64,000 bases of DNA from positions 1-64,000 of the forward strand of contig CAZFCE010000022.1 of the NCBI GenBank assembly GCA_964517605.1, given 5' to 3'. Positions 15,278 to 22,397 of the stretch are shown in pieces (the stretch's first letter is position 1; each line of letters starts with the position of its first letter). Source of the stretch: J095 sp964517605 (GTDB lineage Bacteria; Chloroflexota; Anaerolineae; 4572-78; J111). Both the position numbers and the translations under genes were made by a program. The notes under the pieces are model-generated. The model was given only the letters and a program-made list of their open reading frames with translations. It ran no database searches and was not told the DNA's origin.

Positions 15278-17896
15278 ATGAATCGACACGTACCCATATT
15301 GCTAACTCTGTTGTTGTTGCTGTCTGCCTGCCAGCTTGATATAGAACGATTGCGCGTTTTAGCCGCGATGGCGACTCCCACCGCTACGGCTACCGCCACG
15401 TTTACGCCCACGCCCACCGCGCCGCCTACTTCCACGCCGATGCCCTCGCCCACGCCCACCATTACGCCCACGCCCACGGCTACGCCGGTAGCCAGTGACC
15501 GGCTAACCACGGCCCAACTCGCCTACGATGCCGGCAATTACGAGCTGGCTCAACAGGAGTTTAACGCCCTGTTGAGCGACCCCGGCGCTACCGCCGCCGA
15601 GAAACGGCCGGCGCTTCACTGGCGCGGGCGCAGCGAGCTAAACCTGGGCAACACCGCCGCCGCCATCGCCACGTTAAAACTGTTTTTGCAGCAATATCCC
15701 ACCGATGACCTGGCCCGGCCCGCGCAGTTTAACCTGGCCCGCGCCTACGAGCAGTCCGGCCAAACCGAAAACGCCATCGCCGCTTACCGGGGCGTTATCA
15801 TCCCCAATGACCCGGTGAATGTGTACATCTATGAAATGATTGGCAACCTGTACCTGGCTACCGGCGCGTACACCCAAACCATTGCCGCCTATCGCTCCGG
15901 CATTGAGGCCACGGATGACGTGAGCTTTAAAGTGCACCTGAGCGAAGGCATCGCCGCCGCGGAGTTGCAGTACAGCAGCACGCCCACCGACGCCATTGCC
16001 GAATACGAAGGTATTTTGCAGGTGGCCAAAATTCCCACCTACCGGGCCAAAATTCTGCGGTTGCTGGGCGACGCCTACGCCAAACTGGATAACAAGGCCG
16101 CCGCCTACCCCAAATATCTGGAAGCGGTGAACAATTACCCCGAAGCGCCCGACAGTTACCTGGCGCTGGTAGAACTGGTTAACGCCGGCGTGCCGGTAGC
16201 CGAATACCAGCGCGGGTTAATTGACTATAACGCCGCCGCCTACGAACCGGCCATTGGCGCGTTTGAGCGCTACCTGGCGCAACTTGATCAGTTGAAGTTG
16301 GCCAACTCAACGCCGATAACCGGCGCAACGGCCATTACCGCCACCGCCGCCCTTACCCATACCGGCGCGGTCACGCTGACGCTGCCCATCAGCGGCACGG
16401 CGGCGATTACCGGCAGCGCGGCCATTACCGCCGTTCAGCTTCCACCGCCCAACCCGCGCCTGGCCGACGAGGCGTTGTGGTTAACCGGCCTGGCCTGGAA
16501 GGCGTTGGGCCAATACAACCGCGCCATTGACACCTTTCAACGGTTGATTGATGGTTATCCCGATAGCGCCCACCAGGGCGAAGCTCGCCTGCAAATTGGC
16601 CGCACCCTGATTGAGCAGGAAAACTACGCGCAGGCCAAAACGGTGTTGCGCCGTTTTGCCGCCCAATTGCCGCGCGATCCGCTCGCTGCCGAGGCGCTCT
16701 GGCGGGCGGCCATGCTGGATATGTCTGACGAGGTGTTTGATGACGCCTACGTGGCCATGCGCCAGTTGGCCCAAACCTATCCCGCCAGCGATTACGCCGG
16801 CGACGCGCTGTATTGGGCCGGGCAAGCGGCGTATTTGCAAAAAAAATACGAGGTAGCCATTGAAAATTGGCAACAACTGGCCCAAACTTATCCCGATAGC
16901 GATTTGGTGAGTTTTGGCGGCTACTGGCGCGCCCGGGCGCTGGAAAACTTAAACCGTCCCGCCGAAGCCAAAAAGTTGCTCACCGGTTTGGCCGATGGCA
17001 CCTATGATTACTACCGGCTCCGCGCCCGCGACCGGCTGGCCGGGCAAATGCCCAAACCGGTGCCGCTGGTGTTGCCCACCGCCGCCCAGCTAACCCCGGA
17101 GCAACAATCCGCCGAAAAATGGCTGCGCGGCTGGTTAAAAACGCCCGATACGGCCAACCTGTCGGCGTTGGGCGGCAACATCAAAACCGACCCGGCCTTT
17201 CAACGCGGCGACGAACTGCTCAAATTGGGGCTGCGTGACAAGGCGCTGGTTGAAATGGAAGCCGTAAAAGACAAGTGGTGGGATAATCCGCTGGCCATGT
17301 ACCAGTTGGCCGAATATTTTTCTGACCACCAACTGGGGCGGCTATCTATTCTGGCGGCGGCCCGGCTGATTGCCCTGTCGCCAGCCAAAAACATTAACGA
17401 TATTCCCATGTACGTGCAGCGGTTATACTACCCGCTCTATTTTGAGGATGTTATCCTTAAAGAAGCTGCCGCGCTGGAAGTTGACCCGGCGCTGGTGGCG
17501 GCGCTAATCCGGCAGGAAAGCCTGTTTGAAAAATCGGCGGAGTCGCAGGTCGGCGCGCGCGGGCTAATGCAGGTAATGCCCGCCACCGGCGATTACGTGG
17601 CCCAACACAGCAAATTTGGCGGTTACACTCCCGATTTGCTCTGGCAGCCGTACCTCAACATAAAATTTGGGGCCTGGTACATTAGCCAGCAGCTTGGCAT
17701 GTTTGACAACAACGAGTTTGCCGCAATGGCGGCCTACAACGCCGGGCCGGGCAATGTGCTGGATTGGATAAAAACCTCCGCCGACCCCGATATTTTTGTG
17801 GAAGCCATTCCCTACCGCGAGTCGCGCACGTACATTCGCCGAGTGTACGAAAATTTGGCCGCTTACCGGCAGATTTACGGGGTAACGGCGCAATAA
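15278..17896 (+). CDS. Lipoprotein lytic transglycosylase with TPR superhelix (Slt70-like)
   Basis: The 872-residue protein begins with a lipoprotein signal (MNRHVPILLTLLLLLSAC, lipobox LSAC), so it should be membrane tethered outside the cell. A Thr-Pro rich linker follows (about 30-70). Then come many TPR-like helical repeats (about 75-700), with motifs such as LADEALWLTGLAWKALGQY and ASDYAGDALYWAGQAAYL. The C-terminal SLT domain (about 730-868) has the catalytic glutamate in LIRQESLFEKS, plus GARGLMQVMPAT and MAAYNAGPGNV. Such enzymes cleave peptidoglycan to 1,6-anhydro-muropeptides. It is divergent from the FHA kinase gene and has a bidirectional terminator downstream. Confidence 0.93.
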   Translation: MNRHVPILLTLLLLLSACQLDIERLRVLAAMATPTATATATFTPTPTAPPTSTPMPSPTPTITPTPTATPVASDRLTTAQLAYDAGNYELAQQEFNALLSDPGATAAEKRPALHWRGRSELNLGNTAAAIATLKLFLQQYPTDDLARPAQFNLARAYEQSGQTENAIAAYRGVIIPNDPVNVYIYEMIGNLYLATGAYTQTIAAYRSGIEATDDVSFKVHLSEGIAAAELQYSSTPTDAIAEYEGILQVAKIPTYRAKILRLLGDAYAKLDNKAAAYPKYLEAVNNYPEAPDSYLALVELVNAGVPVAEYQRGLIDYNAAAYEPAIGAFERYLAQLDQLKLANSTPITGATAITATAALTHTGAVTLTLPISGTAAITGSAAITAVQLPPPNPRLADEALWLTGLAWKALGQYNRAIDTFQRLIDGYPDSAHQGEARLQIGRTLIEQENYAQAKTVLRRFAAQLPRDPLAAEALWRAAMLDMSDEVFDDAYVAMRQLAQTYPASDYAGDALYWAGQAAYLQKKYEVAIENWQQLAQTYPDSDLVSFGGYWRARALENLNRPAEAKKLLTGLADGTYDYYRLRARDRLAGQMPKPVPLVLPTAAQLTPEQQSAEKWLRGWLKTPDTANLSALGGNIKTDPAFQRGDELLKLGLRDKALVEMEAVKDKWWDNPLAMYQLAEYFSDHQLGRLSILAAARLIALSPAKNINDIPMYVQRLYYPLYFEDVILKEAAALEVDPALVAALIRQESLFEKSAESQVGARGLMQVMPATGDYVAQHSKFGGYTPDLLWQPYLNIKFGAWYISQQLGMFDNNEFAAMAAYNAGPGNVLDWIKTSADPDIFVEAIPYRESRTYIRRVYENLAAYRQIYGVTAQ

Positions 17897-17923
17897 CCGC
17901 GCCCGGCATAGCGCCCTGCGGAT

Positions 17924-17985
17924 GAAAATTGTAGGGGCGGGCCTTGCGCCGGCCCCCGCTGGGCGACCGCGAGGGTCGCCCCTAC
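17924..17985. repeat. Dispersed short repeat, copy 1 (with GTAGGGGC/GCCCCTAC ends)
   Basis: Bases 17924-17955 match 26595-26626 at 29 of 32 positions. Here the copy is extended to 17985, so that GTAGGGGC (17931-17938) and GCCCCTAC (17978-17985) form inverted ends. In both places the element lies just after a plus-strand gene and just before a bidirectional terminator. It resembles REP/MITE-like intergenic elements. Confidence 0.65.
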
Positions 17986-18021
17986 GCCAAAACGTTATTT
18001 TCAAGGGAGTGTGACAGCAAC

Positions 18022-18057
18022 AAAAAAGCCGGAGCAATTATCTGCCCCGGCTTTTTT
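18022..18057. terminator. Bidirectional terminator between convergent genes
   Basis: AAAAAGCCGG(A/G)GCA and TGCCCCGGCTTTTT form the stem, with T runs at the 3' side on either strand. It separates the lytic transglycosylase (plus) from the PAS protein (minus). Confidence 0.85.
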
Positions 18058-18076
18058 TGTTGGCCTGGTTTAACCA

Positions 18077-20665
18077 TCAATCATTATCCTTATATAAAAA
18101 CGGGTATTGCGCTCTGGGATACAACTTCTCGGTGCAATCCGGGCAAATACTGTGCGAGAAATCCGCTTCGGAGTGGTCACGAATGTACACCTCTACCTGT
18201 TGCCAGTAGCCGTGGTCATCGCGGATTTTTTTGCAGTTGGCGCAAATGGGCAGCAGCCCGCTGAGCTGTTTGACCTGGGCCAGTATGGTTTGCAGTTCGG
18301 CAATCAGCCGTTCCCGTTCGGCTTCGGCTTGTTTGCGCTCGGTGACATCCCGAATGATGCTGCCTCGTAAAAAGCCGTGCTCGGTTTTAACTAAAAACTC
18401 AGCCGTTTGAATTGTCCGGCGAGTTCCATCGGGATGTTGAATTTCTGTCTCGTGCGTCTGGGGTGATTGGGGGTGTTGGTCGGTTTGGTAACGGGTTTGC
18501 AGTAAAGACTTAAGCTGCTCGTAAAATGCCGGCGTTTGGCATTCTGCCGGTAAAGTGCCAAATTGCACATCCCACACCATCTGCCCCAATACCTCGGTCC
18601 GTTTCATGCCGATAATATGTTCCGCCGCCGGATTCCATTCAATCACCTGACCAGTTTCGTCAACCAACACAATGGCGTCGTTGGCCTGCTCAATAACGCT
18701 GCGGAATTTGCGCTCACTATGGCGCAATGCCGCTTCCATCTGCTGGCGGTTGGTGATATCGTGAGCCAGAGCAAACATTACCCGGCGGCCCTGCCAGGTG
18801 TACGGCCCGCCGACAATCTCAACCGGAAAGACCGTGCCATCTTTTTTGCGGTGGTACCGCAACGGAATAAAAATAGTGCCTTCATGAACGGCCTGATTTG
18901 TAGACGCGTCGGATTTTTCGGGTTCAGCGGTGATGTTGTGAATCGTCGTTCCCGCCAAAAGTTCAGCCCGGCTGTAGCCGTATAGCCGGGTATAGGCCGC
19001 ATTCACATCCAGAAAGCGCAATGTTTCCAGATCAAAAATACAAATGGCGTACAACTCGTTGTTAAATAGCGCCCGGTATTTTTCTTCGCTGTCGCGCAGG
19101 CCTTGTTCGGTTAGTTTCTGCGCGGTGACATCTCGCATAATGTTGCCCAGCATATTTCCGGTTTCAGTTTTAATGGCAAATACCGTGGCCTGGATGACTT
19201 TTAGCTGGCCGGTGACGGTCTTGATTTGCAGTTCGGTCACTTTGGCATTCTTGGGGTGCTGACCGGTTTGCAGCAAATTGAGAATGTTGGTTTTCATCTG
19301 TTCATACAGGGCCGGGGTTTGGGCGGTTGAGGGGCTAGTTTTATAACGAATATCCCAGACCATCTGGTTTAACACATCGGTTTTGGGCAGCTCGGTTAAT
19401 TGTTCCGCCGCCTGGTTCCATTCAATAATCTGGCCGGTTTCATCGGTCAGGAAAATGGCGTTGGGTGATTGCTCAATCAGGCTGCGGAACTTGCGCTCAC
19501 TGGCCAGCAGGGCGGCTTCCATCTGCTTGCGCTCGGTGCTGTCGCGGATAATCATGCTGGTTTTGGGTGAGCCATCGCGGTCTCGGAACATGGCCGAGGT
19601 TATCTCGGCGGGGAAAACGCTGCCATTCGCCCGCAACAGGTTTAGTTCCCCGTGAACTTTTCCGCTTCTTGTTCTCCGTTCCAGCCCGGCGGTTAACCGG
19701 GGGTCGGTTCGGTCAACCAGGCCGGCCCGTCCCAGTTGGCAAATCTCGGCTTCGGTGCGGCCAAACATCTGGCAGGCGGCCGGGTTGGCCGCAAAGACGC
19801 TACCATCGGGGGCGGTTAGCAGAATGGCATCGCCGCTGTTAGCAAACAGTGAATGATACCGCTCCTTGCTCTCCCGCAGGGCTTCCTCTGCCTTCACGCG
19901 CTCGGTGATGTCCACATAAGCAATCACAACGCCATCGCCTTTTACCGATAGCGGCGCTGCCGTAACGCTAATCCAGGAGATTTGCCCGGTAGTACCCTTA
20001 ACCACGCCCATTACCATATTTTCCACCAGCCGTTGTTCGCGCAGTGCCCGGGTTGAGGCGTATTCCTCGGCGGGCAGTGGCGTCCCGTCGGGCCGGATAA
20101 TCTGCCAGATCGGGCTGTCAATCTCGCGTTGCTGCTGCTCGGCGGTGGAGATGCCCAAAATTCGTTCGGCGGCCGGGTTACTTTCGGTAATCTGGCCGGC
20201 AGCGTTGGCAATGGTCACGCCCAACGGGAGGGTTTCAAACAGCACCCGGTATTTTTCCAGGCTAACCCGCAGCTCGTTCTCCAGTTGCTTGTGATTGGTG
20301 ATGTCGGTGGCGATACCGCCGATATACTGGGGGTGGCCGGCCTCATCAAAAATAACGTGTTTGCGGTCCAGCAGCCAGCGCGTGGTTCCGTCCGGGCGGA
20401 CAATGCGGTAGGTGGCTTCGGTTTGGTGGTGGGCCAGCAACTCCCGGCCCGATTGCGCGGCCACGGCCCGGTCATCGGGGTGAACCATCTCCAGCCACAA
20501 GCCGGCATTGCTGTAAAAATCGGCTACGGGCCGGCCATACACCCGCGACATGGCCGGGTTGGCGTACAGCAGGCGTTGGCCGTCGAGCGTGGCAGTCCAG
20601 GCAACATCATTGGTTAATTCAAGCAATTGGCAAGGCATGGTTGCTTGGGGCGATAAATTGTTCAT
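18077..20665 (-). CDS. Six-PAS sensory protein with C-terminal CxxC-CxxC domain
   Basis: The 862-residue soluble protein carries about six PAS domains in tandem, roughly at 10-125, 130-255, 265-380, 385-510, 515-640 and 645-775. The repeated transitions FRSLIEQSPNAIFLTDETG and FRSVIEQANDAIVLVDETG mark their starts, and RDVTERKQAEAERERL is a PAC-type end. No kinase, GGDEF, EAL or DNA-binding output is present. The last 75 residues contain LPICANCKKIRDDHGYW and, later, SICPDCTEKLYP, a Cys4 pattern that recurs at the end of PAS proteins and could bind a metal. Function is unknown; it must signal through partners. No membrane segment is seen. Confidence 0.85.
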   Translation of the reverse strand: MNNLSPQATMPCQLLELTNDVAWTATLDGQRLLYANPAMSRVYGRPVADFYSNAGLWLEMVHPDDRAVAAQSGRELLAHHQTEATYRIVRPDGTTRWLLDRKHVIFDEAGHPQYIGGIATDITNHKQLENELRVSLEKYRVLFETLPLGVTIANAAGQITESNPAAERILGISTAEQQQREIDSPIWQIIRPDGTPLPAEEYASTRALREQRLVENMVMGVVKGTTGQISWISVTAAPLSVKGDGVVIAYVDITERVKAEEALRESKERYHSLFANSGDAILLTAPDGSVFAANPAACQMFGRTEAEICQLGRAGLVDRTDPRLTAGLERRTRSGKVHGELNLLRANGSVFPAEITSAMFRDRDGSPKTSMIIRDSTERKQMEAALLASERKFRSLIEQSPNAIFLTDETGQIIEWNQAAEQLTELPKTDVLNQMVWDIRYKTSPSTAQTPALYEQMKTNILNLLQTGQHPKNAKVTELQIKTVTGQLKVIQATVFAIKTETGNMLGNIMRDVTAQKLTEQGLRDSEEKYRALFNNELYAICIFDLETLRFLDVNAAYTRLYGYSRAELLAGTTIHNITAEPEKSDASTNQAVHEGTIFIPLRYHRKKDGTVFPVEIVGGPYTWQGRRVMFALAHDITNRQQMEAALRHSERKFRSVIEQANDAIVLVDETGQVIEWNPAAEHIIGMKRTEVLGQMVWDVQFGTLPAECQTPAFYEQLKSLLQTRYQTDQHPQSPQTHETEIQHPDGTRRTIQTAEFLVKTEHGFLRGSIIRDVTERKQAEAERERLIAELQTILAQVKQLSGLLPICANCKKIRDDHGYWQQVEVYIRDHSEADFSHSICPDCTEKLYPRAQYPFLYKDND

Positions 20666-20814
20666 AGAGCCGCCTTAATTTGCTTAAAAGCTGAGTGGTG
20701 TTTGCGCGTGGGCGGAAGCGAATCATTCCGTTGGGGATAAAACTCATTATCTACGGTACTTAAGCAAAGTCAAAAAGCGTTTTGCTGCCCTGATGGAGAA
20801 ATTAGGAATGCCGG

Positions 20815-20844
20815 TTATACCCAGATTTTTCCAAGTGGTATAAA
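20815..20844 (+). promoter_or_regulatory. Promoter of the PPOX gene pair
   Basis: TTATAC (20815-20820), 18-bp spacer, TATAAA (20839-20844) with an extended TGG just upstream. The 230-bp region between the PAS protein and the PPOX gene shows no other feature. Confidence 0.5.
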
Positions 20845-20894
20845 ATGCCGTATGAATTGGATGCAATATTTTTATAGAAAGTGAGGATTAAACA

Positions 20895-21317
20895 ATGCCG
20901 GTGCAAATTCCAAAATCGCACCAGGATTTGATCGAAGGGGCGTATCCCGCGTGCCTGACCACGGTTATGCCTGACGGCCAGCCGCAAACAACGCCGGTGT
21001 GGTGTAATCGGGAGGGCGATTTTGTGTTGATTAACACCATGCGCGGCTTTCGCAAAGAACGGAATATGAGCGCCAACCCCAAAGTAACCCTGTTGGCTTA
21101 CAACCCCAAAAATCCGTTACACAACATTGAGATTCGCGGCAGGGTTGTTGAAATGACCACCGAGAACGCCCTGCAACACCTGGATGAATTGACGCAGTTG
21201 TACCTGAACAAGCCGGACGCCAGGTTTTTTGGCGATTCCATTGCTGAAGAATTGGCAGAAAAGTACGTTCCGGTTCGGATTAAAATTGAGCCGGTACGGA
21301 TTAGGGTTGAGGGGTAA
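20895..21317 (+). CDS. PPOX-class flavin/F420-binding protein, copy 1
   Basis: A 140-residue split-barrel protein of the pyridoxamine-phosphate-oxidase-like superfamily. The pattern HQDLIEGAYPACLTTVMPDG, then TPVWCNREGDFVLINT and RNMSANPKVTLLAYNP, matches the PPOX class usually named F420-dependent oxidoreductases. The substrate is unknown and the cofactor (F420 or FMN) cannot be told from sequence alone. GAGG precedes the ATG. The next gene is a homologue 6 bases downstream, so this is a tandem duplication within one transcript. Confidence 0.9.
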   Translation: MPVQIPKSHQDLIEGAYPACLTTVMPDGQPQTTPVWCNREGDFVLINTMRGFRKERNMSANPKVTLLAYNPKNPLHNIEIRGRVVEMTTENALQHLDELTQLYLNKPDARFFGDSIAEELAEKYVPVRIKIEPVRIRVEG

Positions 21318-21323
21318 ACGCCG

Positions 21324-21749
21324 ATGACAACCAAAATACCGGCTTCGCACCAGGATTTGCTAACCGAACCGATTCACGCGGTGCTCACCACTATGATGGC
21401 GGATGGCACGCCTCAATCCAGCCTGGTCTGGGTTGATTATGATGGCGAGCACGTTCTGGTCAATACCACGCTCGAACGGCAAAAAGGGCGGAATATGCAG
21501 GCCAATCCCAAAGTAACCGTGCTGGTTATTGACCCCCAAAATACCAGCCGCTGGATTGAAATCCGGGGGAAGGTCATCGGCTTAACGGCAACAAATGCCG
21601 AAGCTCACGCCGACCGGCTTACCCAACAGTATACCGGCAAACAACATTTTTATGGTGATGTATACCCGGCTGGCCAGCGAGAAAAAGAGAGCCGGGTTAT
21701 TGTTACCATTGAGCCGGTGAAAATATCGCTCGACGCCATATTCCGCTGA
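21324..21749 (+). CDS. PPOX-class flavin/F420-binding protein, copy 2
   Basis: The 141-residue protein is homologous to the preceding gene. Shared blocks are IPASHQDLLTEPIHAVLTTM, SSLVWVDYDGEHVLVNTTLE, RNMQANPKVTVLVIDPQN and a final IVTIEPVKISLD. Divergence between the two is large enough to suggest an old duplication with possible heterodimer formation, which is an inference. It starts 6 bases after copy 1 and is followed 65 bases later by a cupin gene. Confidence 0.9.
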   Translation: MTTKIPASHQDLLTEPIHAVLTTMMADGTPQSSLVWVDYDGEHVLVNTTLERQKGRNMQANPKVTVLVIDPQNTSRWIEIRGKVIGLTATNAEAHADRLTQQYTGKQHFYGDVYPAGQREKESRVIVTIEPVKISLDAIFR

Positions 21750-21814
21750 GGCGCGTTTGGGGTTGGTTTTTGGGTAAAAATCATCATTATTGTGGGATTT
21801 GGAGAAACAAGGTA

Positions 21815-22204
21815 ATGTCGAACGAAGTATCAATCCCCGAATGGCTTTTTAACCTTCATAATGAAAAACAGGGAATTCCCCGCAAGCTGGCCGAGGGGTT
21901 AAATGCGCGTGTTTTTGCAGGGGAAAATGTAATGCTGTCAGTCGTAACGGTTGAGCCTCATTCTGAGGGCAAGATTCACCGCCACCCGGAAGAACAGTGG
22001 GGCGTGTTGATTGCCGGCGAATGCATCCGTATTCAAAATGGCGAAGAAATCGCTGTAAAAATCGGCGATTTTTGGCACACGCCCGGAAATATTCTGCACG
22101 GAATTCGGACGGGGGCATTACCTGCTGTTGTGCTGGATATTTTCAGCCCGCCCCGCCCGGAATACAAACAAAGCGGAGACGGTTTTGGCCAGGCCCAAAG
22201 CTAA
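21815..22204 (+). CDS. Cupin-domain protein
   Basis: A 129-residue single-domain cupin. Motif 1 is seen as VEPHSEGKIHRHPEEQWGVLIAGE (metal-ligand H, H and E/Q) and motif 2 as FWHTPGNILHGIRTG with a ligand histidine. Such small cupins may bind a metal and a small ligand; the role is unknown. ATG at 21815 was chosen because GAGAAACAAGG lies before it and the preceding in-frame codons (from 21770) have no family match. It probably shares the PPOX transcript. Confidence 0.8.
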   Translation: MSNEVSIPEWLFNLHNEKQGIPRKLAEGLNARVFAGENVMLSVVTVEPHSEGKIHRHPEEQWGVLIAGECIRIQNGEEIAVKIGDFWHTPGNILHGIRTGALPAVVLDIFSPPRPEYKQSGDGFGQAQS

Positions 22205-22330
22205 CCAATCCGTTATCCCTGAAAAAAGAAACCAGATGGGTAACTTCTGCAATCGAATTGCTGCCGCCCGGTTATTCAGAGGTTGTGCGCCGGCATCATC
22301 AGCCGCACAAAAATCTCAACTTGTGGATAT

Positions 22331-22358
22331 TTCATACCACTTCCAAATATGGTATAAT
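22331..22358 (+). promoter_or_regulatory. Extended -10 promoter of the kinase-like gene
   Basis: TATAAT at 22353-22358 preceded by TGG (extended -10), with a weak TTCATA at 22331-22336 as -35, 16 bp apart. It is 40 bases upstream of the kinase-like gene. Confidence 0.65.
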
Positions 22359-22397
22359 GGGCCACCTTATACTATTTTTCTCTCCGCGTTGGGGTAG

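Noticed and set aside
15163..15510. Minus-strand Gly-Val rich frame
   Set aside because: It is the complement of the Thr-Pro linker of the lytic transglycosylase.
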